64,000 nt of DNA from Thermoanaerobacter wiegelii Rt8.B1 (GCF_000147695.2 NC_015958.1:1542001-1606000); one strand, 5' to 3'; shown: positions 17,254 to 27,255, counted from the stretch's first letter. The notes: generated by a model from the sequence alone, not told the origin. Numbers and translations are program-made.

Positions 17254-17550
17254 TTATTTTGTGCCAAGAAAGATATTTTTCACTTCATCGATAATGTTTA
17301 TGATATTTTCATCTGTTAAAGAATAATAAATTATAGTCCCTTCTCTTTTGGTTTTTACCATTTTATTTGCTCTTAATACCATTAAATGCCTTGATACGTG
17401 GGATTGGTCTAAATTTAGTGCTGCCATCATTTGACATACGCACATTTCTTTTTTGCTTAAAAGCTCTATTATTTTTATTCTTGTAGAATGGGATAATGCT
17501 TTAAAATACTCCGCTACTTTACTATACAAATCAGCTTCCACTTTTCTCAT
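17254..17550 (-). CDS. ArsR-family winged-helix repressor
   Basis: The 98-residue protein has the ArsR fold: FKALSHSTRIKIIELLSKKE, recognition helix DQSHVSRHLMVLRANKMV, and a wing GTIIYYSL. C37 and C39 (MCVCQ) occupy the position of the ELCVC metal or metalloid site in ArsR/SmtB alpha-3 helices, so a thiol-based sensor of metal, metalloid or reactive sulfur is likely. It is first in its operon, with a palindrome at its own promoter and another before the next gene. The ATG has its ribosome site only 2-3 nt away; a GTG three codons later (MEADLYSK) is better spaced. Confidence 0.85.
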   Translation of the reverse strand: MRKVEADLYSKVAEYFKALSHSTRIKIIELLSKKEMCVCQMMAALNLDQSHVSRHLMVLRANKMVKTKREGTIIYYSLTDENIINIIDEVKNIFLGTK

Positions 17551-17564
17551 CCTTTCATATAGAT

Positions 17565-17586
17565 TATATTCGATTTTTCAAATATA
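17565..17586. promoter_or_regulatory. Autoregulatory operator candidate upstream of arsR
   Basis: TATATTCGATTTTTCAAATA plus two bases differs from the perfect palindrome at 17218-17239 at three positions and sits 15 nt upstream of the arsR start. Position and similarity suggest binding by ArsR itself. Confidence 0.5.
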
Positions 17587-17879
17587 GTCAAGTTAATTTT
17601 TTGTCAAGATCCGTATCAAGTTTTCGTAGGTAAATTTTTTAAAAATTTTTTGCCTAACTTACCTCACCACCAATACGTAATTCACTTTACTGAATATAAA
17701 ATATGTTCTATTTATGTTAAATTATTACTTCAGAAGCAAACACTAAACATCTCGCTTCTTTTATTAGCCTTTAAATGTCAAATACTGGTTATTAACTTCC
17801 TGCTTCAAACACTTATCTCTAGACCATTGGCTCGCGTTATCTCTTTTAAAAACATATTTTATCCAGAGTCTTCCTGCAA

Positions 17880-18195
17880 ATGGCCCTTCTAAAATCGGCC
17901 ATTCTTCAAAAAGCTGACTACTACTTTGCTTTTACAAGATACCCGGAGGAGGTACGAAAGCACATTTATACCACAAGTGCAGTTGAAAGTGTTAATAGCT
18001 TGGTTGAAAAAGTGAGAATAAAATCTGGTGGATATTTTCAATCAGCTGATATTTTGGAACTCAATGGTTTATTTGCAGAGAGCATTTGAAGCAAACAAAA
18101 TGGGAAAAGCCTGTTCCAGTGATAAAAGCTTACATTTACGAGATCATGCAGCTTTTCCAGTTACGTTACTATGCTCAGACACAAAATTCTTGACA
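17880..18195 (+). pseudogene. IS256-family transposase C-terminal remnant, frameshifted
   Basis: One frame gives FTRYPEEVRKHIYTTSAVES, VNSLVEKVRIKSGGYFQSAD and LEL. A second frame continues LQREHLKQTKWEKPVPVIKA and YIYEIMQLFQLRYYAQTQNS before a stop. This is the end of an IS256/Mutator transposase of a different subtype from the copy at 13.1 kb. The upstream 230 nt (17650-17880) hold no recognisable gene. Confidence 0.7.
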
Positions 18196-18812
18196 AGTCT
18201 CTCTGCTCTTTGTAGCCTTATTATTATACCATCGCTTTCTATGTATAGCTTCTTTGTAACCTTCTCTCCTTTCGGTAAATTCCCATCTTCAAAAACTTCT
18301 TTCCTCTTTTCTTCACTGTCTTCCCTTAAATCTTCTCCTACTTCCTGCACTCCTTTCCAGATCGGCATCGGACTAATTCCAGGAAATAGATAGTTTAATA
18401 TTTCTGCCGCACGCCTAAAAGGCATTTCTGTACCTAATTTTACAGCTATTTCTCTTAACTTCGGTGTTATTTGTGAACGAGATCTTAAATCTAATAATTC
18501 ATCCAGTAAAAACTTTGTCTCTCCTCTCTTTTTGTTTCTGTATAGACGCCTCCTTTATATAAATTCTCCAAAGGTACTAACAACCTGTTTCGCTCTAAAT
18601 CCTACTACTTTCCATACTTCCTTCTCTCTTCCTTTCATAAGTTGTGTGTCTATTTCTTCTAAAGCCCATGCAAAAATTTGAGTGGATATCTTCTGCATGA
18701 GGTTGTGGATTCCTTATTCAAGTTCATAAAAGTCTTTACTTTCTTTTATTATTTTTATTAATCCATTTGCAAAAAGAAGGATTGCCCCCACTATGTGTCG
18801 AATATCTAACAT
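18144..18812 (-). pseudogene. ISLre2-family (UPF0236) transposase, N-terminal half with stops and a frameshift
   Basis: Reading the minus strand from an ATG at 18812: MLDIRHIVGAILLFANGLIK; a frame change; AWALEEIDTQLMKGREKEVW; an in-frame TAA within EFI-RRRLYRNKKRGETKF; then LREIAVKLGTEMPFRRAAEI and LPKGEKVTKKLYIESDGIII. This order matches the first half of ISLre2/UPF0236 transposases. It ends against the IS256 remnant on the other strand, so one element probably inserted into or recombined with the other. Confidence 0.75.
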
Positions 18813-19007
18813 ATTAGACCTTACCTTTCTTTTGATTTTTGTTTTATTTCGTTTTTGGTGGGTGGGTCTTTTAACTACACCTAACCCCCTTTTTCCTGCT
18901 TTATTTCACCTACTTAAATTTTACACTGCCTTATTAGTATTAGGATAAATTAATTTGAGAAATTACATTTATCTACTTTTTTGTTTAAGTTGTTATGCTA
19001 TAAAAGT
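18813..19007. other. Non-coding flank of the ISLre2 remnant
   Basis: A T-rich stretch with a GGTGGGTGGG word near 18860 and no gene. It probably includes the left end of the ISLre2 element, whose ribosome-site-like GGTAAGG lies just upstream of the transposase ATG. Confidence 0.4.
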
Positions 19008-19037
19008 AAGGAACCCTTCTGCTGTAAAGGGTTCCTT
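19008..19037 (-). terminator. Terminator of the MarR-ABC-MFS cluster
   Basis: AAGGAACCCTT (19008-19018) pairs exactly with 19027-19037 across an 8-nt loop. T-rich sequence follows on both strands. It lies about 80 nt past the end of the MFS gene. Confidence 0.65.
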
Positions 19038-19118
19038 AGATTTTATCAAAAGCAATATTTTCTCTCTGCGTTGCAATCCATCTTTCTGCTACTGGTGTTT
19101 TTTATTATCTTAACTTAC

Positions 19119-20118
19119 TTACATTCTTTTATTAGCACTATATTCTGATTCCCATTTGGGCTGTGGTCCTCTTAGATAGGATATAAAAGCTGCAACCAAG
19201 CTTATTGCAAAAGATACCCCAAAAGTAGACCTTAAGCCCTTAATAAATTGAGCAACTGCTATCCCTTTTGCCCCAACTTGGGGTCCTACAAAAAGTGCTT
19301 GCATTGCTTGCGGATCTATGCTTGAAGAAATTATTCCCATAGCCAAAGCTATACTTATTACTGTTCCGGCATTGTTCATCATTGTCCTTACTCCTGCCGC
19401 TATTCCTCTTTTATCAGCAGGAACATTACTCATTATAGCGTTGGTATTAGGAGATATAAATAGCCCGGAGCCAAAACCCATTATAGCCATCCACAGTATT
19501 AATTTTGTAATTGACGTTGTAACATTTATTCCCATAAAACCTACAAGTCCTACTGCAGATATAAGTAGCCCTATACTACTTAACTCTCGTGACCCATACC
19601 TATCAGATAGCCAACCGCTAATTGGTGAAACCACCATCATTGCTAGAGCAAATGGTGTCAATAAAATACCTGCAGTCAATGGATCCATTGCCTTAATACC
19701 CTGCAAGTAAAAAATCAAAAGAAAAGTAACTGCTCCTCTTGCTATTCCATTTAAAAGATTACTCGTATAGGCAAAAGCTAATATTCTCGTTTTAAAAAGA
19801 TTCAAATCGAGAAGCATTGGCTGTTCCACGGTATTTTCAATATAAATAAATAAAACAAACAAGGCTATTGCGACAACAAAGAGAGTAATAATGTGTGGAT
19901 TTCCCCATCCTGCAAATCCTCCAAAAGACAGGGCAATTAAAAGTATTATCATAGCAACGGTAAATACTAAAGTACCAGCATAATCAAATTTTTGATGCTC
20001 AGGAAGAGCCTCTACTTCCCTAAGTTGTAGTGCTGCCCACAGCGTGCCAATAATCCCAAATAAGAGCACCTATTGTAGTGCATGAAAGTGCAATCCATTT
20101 GTATTCCAATTTTTTCAC
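19119..20118 (-). pseudogene. DHA2-type MFS drug exporter with internal deletion
   Basis: The main frame (316 residues) is the C-terminal two-thirds of a 14-helix EmrB/QacA-type exporter, starting in the middle of helix 6 (IIGTLWAALQLREVEAL). The original N-terminus is still present 50 nt upstream in another frame: a GTG nine bases after GGAG begins MKKLEYKWIALSCTTIGALI, which is helix 1. Helices 2-5 have been deleted, joining helix 1 to helix 6 out of frame near 20040. The product cannot work as an antiporter. It follows the ABC permease gene by 15 nt and was the last gene of a MarR-controlled export operon. Confidence 0.75.
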
Positions 20119-20133
20119 AGTATGCATCTCCTT

Positions 20134-20976
20134 TCATACAACGATTCTTGGATATAATAATGCGGCACACAATTGCAAAATAACAGTTATGAATATTATT
20201 ATTAGCCAATCCAAGCCTGCATTTGGTATAGGACTATTTAATAAATATCCTCTTAAAAGTTCTACAATATAACTCAGAGGATTTATTTGTGCTACTATTT
20301 GCAGCCAATGAGGCATAATCTCAATAGGATAAATTGCATTACTGGCAAAGAAAAGAGGCATTGTTATTACCTGTCCTATGCCCATAAATCTTTCTCTGGT
20401 TTTAACTATAGCTGCAATAGTCATGGATAAAGAAGAAAAGATAATAGCCCCAAAAATTATAGTAATTACACTCATTAATATGTTAACAATGCTCCAATGT
20501 AATTTTATCCCTATTAACAAGGAAAGAAACAGTATAATCATTACTTGACTTATTGCCCTTACACCGGCTCCCAAAGCTTTTCCCGTAACAAATGCAAAGC
20601 GAGGTACTGGCAGTGCAATTAATTTTTGAAGAATTCCCTGGTCTTTGTCCCAAATAATACTAAGTCCATAAAAAATTGATATAAACATCATAGACTGTGC
20701 CAGAATCCCTGGAGTCATAAATGTCTGGTAATTAACATTTCCTGTCGGAATAGCACGTACTTTGGAAAAAGCCTGGCCAAAAACCAACAACCATAAAGCT
20801 GGTTGAACTGCGCGAGTAAAAAGTTCAGTGGGGTCATGGCGTAATTTTCTTATTTCCATCTCAGCAATAGTAAAGGAATTAGCCATATAGGCTATAAATT
20901 TTGATAGTATAGAAAAACTGTGTCGTCTTTCATTAGTCAAAGCGCTGAATGCGCCTTCTGACTTGTCGCAATTCAT
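20134..20976 (-). CDS. ABC-2 type transporter permease (DrrB-like)
   Basis: The 280-residue membrane protein has a charged N-terminus, about six membrane segments and the ABC-2 permease core, including FTRAVQPALWLLVFG, GILAQSMMF and NPLSYIVELLRGYLL near the end. DrrB-type permeases pair with a DrrA ATPase to export drugs or lipids. The ATG at 20976 (MNCDKSEGAF), behind GGGGGAAAC, overlaps the ATPase gene by 44 nt, so translation is coupled. It is the second gene of a marR-ATPase-permease-MFS operon. Confidence 0.85.
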   Translation of the reverse strand: MNCDKSEGAFSALTNERRHSFSILSKFIAYMANSFTIAEMEIRKLRHDPTELFTRAVQPALWLLVFGQAFSKVRAIPTGNVNYQTFMTPGILAQSMMFISIFYGLSIIWDKDQGILQKLIALPVPRFAFVTGKALGAGVRAISQVMIILFLSLLIGIKLHWSIVNILMSVITIIFGAIIFSSLSMTIAAIVKTRERFMGIGQVITMPLFFASNAIYPIEIMPHWLQIVAQINPLSYIVELLRGYLLNSPIPNAGLDWLIIIFITVILQLCAALLYPRIVV

Positions 20977-21733
20977 TGAAGTTTCCCCCGCTTTCCAGTC
21001 GATTGCCTGTAAAAAATGTAAAAACATCTTCTAAAGTAGCTTCTTTATTTCCAGTCATCACCTTTAATTCTTCAGGGGTTCCAAGTGCAGCTATCCTGCC
21101 TTTATTCATAATAGCTACCCTGTCACACATGGCTTCTGCTTCTTCCATATAATGGGTTGTTATTAAAATTGTAAGTCCCGTTTCTTTTTTAAGTGCTTCA
21201 AGAACTTCCCAAACGTTACGTCGTGCTACAGGATCAAGACCAACTGTCGGTTCATCAAGTATTAATAATTTTGGCCTGTGTATTAATGCCTGGCCGATTT
21301 CCAGTTTTCTAACCATACCACCAGAGTACTCTTTGACAATCCTGTTTGCTGCTTCACTTAAATTTAATATGTCAAGAATATGATTAATCCTTTCTTCTCT
21401 CTCTTTTTTAGGTAAGCACAATAATTTTGCAACAATTAGAAGATTTTCATACCCTGTTAAAGTTGAATCGGCTGATAAGGCTTGCGGTACATATCCTATT
21501 AAATTTCGAATATAACCTCCATTTTTTATAACATTTATTCCCTCTATTTTGATTTCGCCTGATGTCGGAAGCAAAAGCGTAGTTATCATACGAATTGTAG
21601 TTGTTTTTCCTGCTCCATTAGGTCCCAATAAACCAAAAACTTCTCCTTCGTTTATGGTAAAACTTATACCTGCAACTGCTTCATACTTTCCAAAAAGCTT
21701 CCTTAGATTTTTAACTTCAACAGAAAAAGGCAT
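20933..21733 (-). CDS. ABC transporter ATP-binding protein (DrrA-like)
   Basis: The 266-residue ATPase has Walker A GPNGAGKTT, Q-loop YVPQAL, signature YSGGMVRKLEIGQAL, Walker B LLILDEP and switch TTHYMEEAE. The C-terminal extension is of the drug-resistance subfamily. The ATG at MPFSVEV, behind GCAGGTG, is preferred over an upstream TTG. It powers the permease encoded next. The start lies 27 nt after the marR stop, so all three genes should share the marR promoter. Confidence 0.9.
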   Translation of the reverse strand: MPFSVEVKNLRKLFGKYEAVAGISFTINEGEVFGLLGPNGAGKTTTIRMITTLLLPTSGEIKIEGINVIKNGGYIRNLIGYVPQALSADSTLTGYENLLIVAKLLCLPKKEREERINHILDILNLSEAANRIVKEYSGGMVRKLEIGQALIHRPKLLILDEPTVGLDPVARRNVWEVLEALKKETGLTILITTHYMEEAEAMCDRVAIMNKGRIAALGTPEELKVMTGNKEATLEDVFTFFTGNRLESGGNFNELRQVRRRIQRFD

Positions 21734-21759
21734 ATAAACACCTGCTTCCAAATTAAAAT

Positions 21760-22200
21760 TTAGCAAGTCTCACATTCTTTCAATTGATTCCAAATTAACC
21801 TCAAATCCCTGTTTAGACGTTCTACGTCAAGTCCATCAATCTTTTTCAAAATATTTGCGAGTATTGATGTACGATATTGTAAGATCTCTTTTAATAGTTT
21901 ATCACCTTCTTGGGTTAATTTAAGATAAACAAGCCTTCTGTCAGTTTCATCTCGCCATCTTTCAACGAGCCCATCACTTACAAGATTGTCAACAAGCCCT
22001 GTCAGAGTGCCAGGAGCCAGCAGCAACCTTCTTTGCAATTCTTTCATGGTTATTGGGTTGTCATCCGACAACTTATTCATAACCCAAAATCTCGCCATTG
22101 TTATATTTTTTTCGTTGAGATAGCTTCGGGTATATAAATTTAATATGTGGTTTATCTCTCGTAAAAACAATTCTAAATTGTCTATATACCCTAGTTTCAT
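21760..22200 (-). CDS. MarR-family transcriptional regulator
   Basis: The 146-residue winged-helix protein has the MarR DNA-binding core MKELQRRLLLAPGTLTGLVD and the wing DETDRRLVYLKLT. It heads an operon with an ABC exporter and an MFS exporter, the usual position of a repressor released by a toxic compound. Start ATG behind GGGAGG at 7 nt. A short palindrome 20 nt upstream (22220-22232) is its likely operator. Its C-terminal CETC is unusual and might sense oxidants, but nothing else supports that. Confidence 0.85.
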   Translation of the reverse strand: MKLGYIDNLELFLREINHILNLYTRSYLNEKNITMARFWVMNKLSDDNPITMKELQRRLLLAPGTLTGLVDNLVSDGLVERWRDETDRRLVYLKLTQEGDKLLKEILQYRTSILANILKKIDGLDVERLNRDLRLIWNQLKECETC

Positions 22201-22219
22201 CAATTTGCCTCCCTAATAT

Positions 22220-22232
22220 TTTGGTTTCCAAA
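22220..22232. promoter_or_regulatory. MarR operator candidate
   Basis: TTTGGTTTCCAAA is a perfect interrupted palindrome directly upstream of the marR ribosome site. MarR proteins bind such short palindromes at their own promoters. Assignment rests on position. Confidence 0.4.
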
Positions 22233-22414
22233 TTATATTATAACATTATTTTTACAAAGTCAATAGGGTGTAAACATTTTATTATAAAAATGATAGATAA
22301 AGACATAAATAAATGCGTGAACAATGAGATAAGTATCCTTAAAAATAATAGACAAGAAGAAAACAGTGTGGTAATCTATAAAAAGAAAGTAAAAATCAAT
22401 TTGGAGGGCTTTAA

Positions 22415-23764
22415 ATGAGTAAATTTTTTGATATTGATAGAAATGATGAATGCATTTGTGGAAGTGGAAAAAAATATAAAAAATGTTGTCTTCCTAACAT
22501 AGAAAAAATTGAGAAAACCCTCTTAAAGGAAATGGAAAAAGAAGATGTATTTTCACCTTATGATTATGAATTTATACGAATACTAAGTGTAATGTATGGA
22601 ATTAAGCTGGATGGTAAAAATGAAGCTGTAAACGTGGAAAAATTAAAAGTATTACTAATAGAATCATTGGAAGAAAGAAAACGACAGGCGGAAGAACTTA
22701 ATGAAGAAAATGAAGATGAAGCAATAGAAGAGTTATTTAGAAAAATTGTAAGTATATTCAGAAAAAATGAAGGGTTGAAAGACTTAAGAATCCCAGTTAC
22801 TTTTATAATGAATGTAGATCTTGATAATGAGGAAGAAATGGAAAGAGTTTTAGATGAAATATCTAATACATCTTTTTTAGAAAACTATTTATTAAATTTA
22901 GCCTATTCTCTACGTACAGAAAAATTTACCGAAGAAGAAATGAAAAATATCTTTATCTGGCTTTCAATAGCAGTTATAGATAAAACTTATAAGATATTTA
23001 CAACACCTATCTCAGAAGCAACGGAATTTGACCTTGTGGATGGAGAAGATGAATTAGAAAAAGTTTTAAATGATGCAGAAAAATTACCTCATGACTTAGT
23101 GAAGGAGAAAGTGATGGAAATATTCTATAAATATCCTATATTTGCCGAATATTTAAGTGCCAATATGCTTATGGAAATGGAAGATGAATTAAATTATATT
23201 TTAGACCCTGAAATGGAAATTGAAATACCATTTTATGTATTTTATATATTTTATTTAAAGTTCCTTGCAAAAGCTGCTGAATTCTTTAAAAAGAAAAACA
23301 CAGAACAACAAGAACTTTTTGATTCTATATTTGATGAAGTGATAGATGAAATTTTTGATGAAGATATAGTTGCAGAAAAAGTGTATTTTTCTATATTAGA
23401 CAAAATAGTAAAAATAGAAAAAACTACAAAAGATAATGACCTCAAAGAAAAGCTTCAAAACATATTAGAATTTTTAACTATACCAACAACATTCCAGATT
23501 AGTTTAATAAAGATAAGATTTGTTATATCCCTATCTAACTATGTTAATACTTTACCTCAAAGAATAGATGATAGCAATATGATTTTAGAAAATCTAGAAC
23601 AGCTATTATCAAGAAAATTTTTTAATGAATATATAGCCTATTTAGAGTCAAAGAATTTTGAAGAAGTGCAATACTTAAAACAGCTTTACAATAAAATTGA
23701 AGAACAAAAAGCAATTATATATGATAATATGAATGCAATCGTAAATGCATTAAAAGGTTTTTGA
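22415..23764 (+). CDS. SEC-C motif protein of unknown function
   Basis: The 449-residue protein is one of the few plus-strand genes. Residues 12-30 (DECICGSGKKYKKCC) are a SEC-C zinc-binding motif like that at the end of SecA, here at the N-terminus. The rest is very acidic and helical, rich in Glu, Asp and Lys, with no membrane segment, signal peptide or recognised catalytic motif. SEC-C proteins often bind zinc and contact the ribosome or other partners. A clear GGAGGG ribosome site precedes the ATG, and a terminator follows, so it is a single-gene unit. I cannot assign a function. Confidence 0.75.
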   Translation: MSKFFDIDRNDECICGSGKKYKKCCLPNIEKIEKTLLKEMEKEDVFSPYDYEFIRILSVMYGIKLDGKNEAVNVEKLKVLLIESLEERKRQAEELNEENEDEAIEELFRKIVSIFRKNEGLKDLRIPVTFIMNVDLDNEEEMERVLDEISNTSFLENYLLNLAYSLRTEKFTEEEMKNIFIWLSIAVIDKTYKIFTTPISEATEFDLVDGEDELEKVLNDAEKLPHDLVKEKVMEIFYKYPIFAEYLSANMLMEMEDELNYILDPEMEIEIPFYVFYIFYLKFLAKAAEFFKKKNTEQQELFDSIFDEVIDEIFDEDIVAEKVYFSILDKIVKIEKTTKDNDLKEKLQNILEFLTIPTTFQISLIKIRFVISLSNYVNTLPQRIDDSNMILENLEQLLSRKFFNEYIAYLESKNFEEVQYLKQLYNKIEEQKAIIYDNMNAIVNALKGF

Positions 23765-23818
23765 TTTTTCATGTATAAATGTTATGAATTTATAAATAAA
23801 TCAAAAAGAATCAATATA

Positions 23819-23865
23819 AAGCTACTTTAAAGGCTTTTTAAAGTTTTAAGGTAGCTTATTTTTGT
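23819..23865 (+). terminator. Terminator of the SEC-C gene
   Basis: AAGCTACTTTAAA pairs with TTTAAGGTAGCTT (one mismatch) and is followed by TATTTTTGTT. It lies 55 nt past the SEC-C stop codon. Confidence 0.75.
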
Positions 23866-23955
23866 TAACATTTTAAATTTTATTATTCAATGAGATAATG
23901 GCTGACTGTGGCAAAACTTTTAAGCTTTTTCTTTTTAATTAAAAAGTTAATTAAA

Positions 23956-23991
23956 AAAGAGCAATTAACCACTGCCCTGGCATTGCTCTTT
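23956..23991 (-). terminator. Terminator of the KimA/APC-type permease gene
   Basis: AAAGAGCAAT pairs exactly with ATTGCTCTTT across a 16-nt loop; on the minus strand a TTTTTTAATT tail follows. It lies about 60 nt past the permease stop. Confidence 0.75.
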
Positions 23992-24053
23992 CCAAGATAG
24001 CACATTAATTTTTCTTATATCAAAATCTGTAAATACTTGATAATCACAAAAAT

Positions 24054-25943
24054 CTAATCTTTCTCTAACACATTCCACAAAGATTGCTTTTTATTCTTCA
24101 AAACAATTTCATCATCTTTTAGTTGAAGGGGCATAACAGACACAACAATGTGCTTTTCTTTTAACAGCTCTTTTTCAATAAACAACCATGTATGATTGTG
24201 CAATAGCTTTTGCCACCACTTTGGTGCAGTAAATTTTGGTATAATTACAGTTATTATATCTCCCTTTTGATAGTTATACTCTTCTGACTTTATATATTCT
24301 AAAAGTGGTTCGATGATTTTTCTGTAAGGTGAGTATCTGATAACTAAAGGAATAGAACAATTTAACATTTTATATCTTTCTTGCAATTTCTTTGCTTGCT
24401 CCTCGCTTATAGAAACATTGAATGCAATTACATTATCAGATATAGTCCTTGCAAACCTTAATGCTCTTACACTTGCTTTGTTTAAACTTTCTATTGGAAC
24501 AATTACTCTATTTCTATAGATATTGTGTTCAATATCTAACAATTCTTTATCAGCAGGTGTTATTCTGAGCTGGTCAGCAACAGCAATATAATGAAGTTTT
24601 ACTTTTACCATTGCAAGAACAAGTACAGGTATTAAAAGAACAACAATCCAAGCGCCTTCTTTGAATTTGGTTATTGCAATTATAATGACAACAACAAAGG
24701 TAGTAAGAGCTCCAAACCCGTTTATAAAAGCTTTTATGTGCCAGCTATTACCTTTATGTTTGAGCCATCTTACAAACATGCCACTTTGAGACAATGTAAA
24801 TGATATAAATACACCAATAGCATAAAGACCAATTAAGGCCGAAACATTGCCTTTAAAAATGACAATTAATAAAGCAGATATTAATGAAAGAATTATTATT
24901 CCATTTGAATAGCTCAATCTGTCTCCTTTCATACTTAGTTGTCTTGGAACAAATTCTTCCTTTGCCATGACAGCTACAAGCATTGGAAAACCTGCAAAAG
25001 CTGTATTTGCAGCAAATACAAGAATTATAAATGTTGTTGCAGCAACGAAATAATACATAAAAGTTTTGCCAAAAACTTCTTGAGCCATTAAAACAAGCAT
25101 TGCACCTTTTTCGGGATTTACTCGATAGTAAGTCGCCAGTAAAGATGTCCCACCAAATAATATAAAAATTATCAAAGATAAAAGCATAAGAACCATTTTT
25201 GCATGTTTTGTAGCAGGCTCTTTAAAGTTGGGAACAGCATTAGCAACTGCCTCAACACCTGTTAAGGCAGTACATCCACTTCCAAATGCTTTCAAAAGCA
25301 AAATCATTGTAACAGGGTGTATTGGATAATTTATTTTTGGTTCAGGCGGTATATAACCAGTTTTGAGCTTGAAAAATCCCGCGATTATTAGTGAAACTAT
25401 CGCCAACATAAAAGCATAAGCCGGAATACCAAATATACGTGAAGATTCTCTTATTCCCCTTAAGTTTCCTATCATCAATAATAAGACTAAAAGCAAGCAT
25501 ATCACCAATTTATATGGTCTTAACACACTGATAGCAGTTACAATTTGATCAACACCAGATGATATAGAAACAGCAACAGTAAGTATATAATCAACTGATA
25601 AAGCAGCACCAGCAATGATTCCTGCTAAAACTCCAAGATTGTCCTTGGCAACAATAAAGGCTCCACCACCGTTTGGATAGTTATCAATGGTTTGACTGTA
25701 TGAAATCATAAGAATAAAAAGTAATACAATTATAGCTAGTGAAAGAATAGGGATTTTTTCAAACGATAAAATTCCTACAGCAGGAAGTAATGCATATAGC
25801 ATTTCTTGCCCTGCATATCCAACGGATGATATAGCATCGCTTGACAAAATCGGCAAACCCCATAAAACACCGTATTTTTCTGATTTTTCAACTTCATTTG
25901 GCAATGGTTGTCCAATTAAAACCCTTTTAATTTTTTCGAGCAA
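24054..25943 (-). CDS. APC-superfamily permease, KimA (KUP-type potassium importer)-like
   Basis: The 629-residue protein has about 12 membrane segments (residues 25-455) followed by a cytoplasmic domain of about 170 residues. Early motifs SSDAISSVGYAGQEMLYAL and DNYPNGGGAF match the APC/KUP family that includes Bacillus KimA, a high-affinity potassium/proton symporter controlled by c-di-AMP. Similar proteins are often labelled amino-acid permeases. The start is TTG behind GGAGAGG. I looked for a ydaO-type c-di-AMP riboswitch in the leader and saw none. Potassium import is likely but not proven. Confidence 0.75.
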   Translation of the reverse strand: MLEKIKRVLIGQPLPNEVEKSEKYGVLWGLPILSSDAISSVGYAGQEMLYALLPAVGILSFEKIPILSLAIIVLLFILMISYSQTIDNYPNGGGAFIVAKDNLGVLAGIIAGAALSVDYILTVAVSISSGVDQIVTAISVLRPYKLVICLLLVLLLMIGNLRGIRESSRIFGIPAYAFMLAIVSLIIAGFFKLKTGYIPPEPKINYPIHPVTMILLLKAFGSGCTALTGVEAVANAVPNFKEPATKHAKMVLMLLSLIIFILFGGTSLLATYYRVNPEKGAMLVLMAQEVFGKTFMYYFVAATTFIILVFAANTAFAGFPMLVAVMAKEEFVPRQLSMKGDRLSYSNGIIILSLISALLIVIFKGNVSALIGLYAIGVFISFTLSQSGMFVRWLKHKGNSWHIKAFINGFGALTTFVVVIIIAITKFKEGAWIVVLLIPVLVLAMVKVKLHYIAVADQLRITPADKELLDIEHNIYRNRVIVPIESLNKASVRALRFARTISDNVIAFNVSISEEQAKKLQERYKMLNCSIPLVIRYSPYRKIIEPLLEYIKSEEYNYQKGDIITVIIPKFTAPKWWQKLLHNHTWLFIEKELLKEKHIVVSVMPLQLKDDEIVLKNKKQSLWNVLEKD

Positions 25944-26071
25944 GGAAATCCTCTCCTTTGCCGATAATTTGAAGTATTAAATGGTTTTACAGTCAACTAT
26001 ATTATTATATTACCTTATTGCAACAAATTCAATTACTAACGTAGTTCATCCGTGTCAAGATTTTGTAGTGT

Positions 26072-26815
<744 letters not shown>

Positions 26816-26900
26816 TTTGTCTCACTTCTTAAAATTTAATAAAGCAAATTTATAACTGGAAATCTTTAATATTCTCATCTTGTCTAAAATCTTATCTATT

Positions 26901-26942
26901 GCCATGAATCCGTAATATTGCGCAATATGCAGGATTCATGGC
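26901..26942. repeat. 42-bp nested palindrome (cruciform)
   Basis: GCCATGAATCC (26901-26911) pairs exactly with GGATTCATGGC (26932-26942); inside it ATATTGCGCAATAT is itself a perfect palindrome. A GC-rich hairpin (GGCCG/CGGCC, 26945-26967) follows. IS110-family elements often insert next to such REP-like palindromes, and an IS110 copy begins shortly after. Confidence 0.65.
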
Positions 26943-27004
26943 GCGGCCGTCTCATCTTTTTTCGGCCTTATTATTTACTTTTGAGATAACTTGTAGCATT
27001 ATTA

Positions 27005-27235
27005 TACTGTAAAGTTAATGTGGGACAGGCTTTCGTCCTCCATGCGGCTTGACCGCTCTTTTAAGTGTGGTCCCTACACCAGATTTGCCTTTTCTTACGC
27101 GAAATCTGCTTTGTCATATATAAGCCCCTGGCAGCAGAGGATTCAGGCTTATATATTAAGAGCTAATTGCGAGGTTGCTACATAATCTGGTTGCTAGGGT
27201 TATCTCAAATTAACTTTTACTTACTTTATCACTTT
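27005..27235 (+). ncRNA. Candidate IS110 bridge RNA / structured leader
   Basis: The region between the presumed left end and the transposase is richer in GC than its surroundings and folds well. CAGATTT (27080-27086) pairs with AAATCTG (27102-27108), and TATATAAGCC (27117-27126) pairs exactly with GGCTTATATA (27146-27155) around a 19-nt loop. In IS110 and IS621 this position encodes the bridge RNA whose loops pair with target and donor DNA. The assignment is by position and structure only; the guide loops have not been matched to DNA. Confidence 0.45.
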
Positions 27236-27255
27236 TGAAAGGAGGTGTAACAATC

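Noticed and set aside
22221-22418. Small frame just before the SEC-C gene
   Set aside because: It starts in the marR operator region, lacks a ribosome site and is low-complexity Lys/Asn/Ile; it is more likely the leader of the SEC-C gene.
25944-26071. c-di-AMP (ydaO-type) riboswitch before the KimA-like gene
   Set aside because: The gene is the right kind, but the 120-nt leader shows no matching stems or conserved loops and runs directly into the IS30 remnant.
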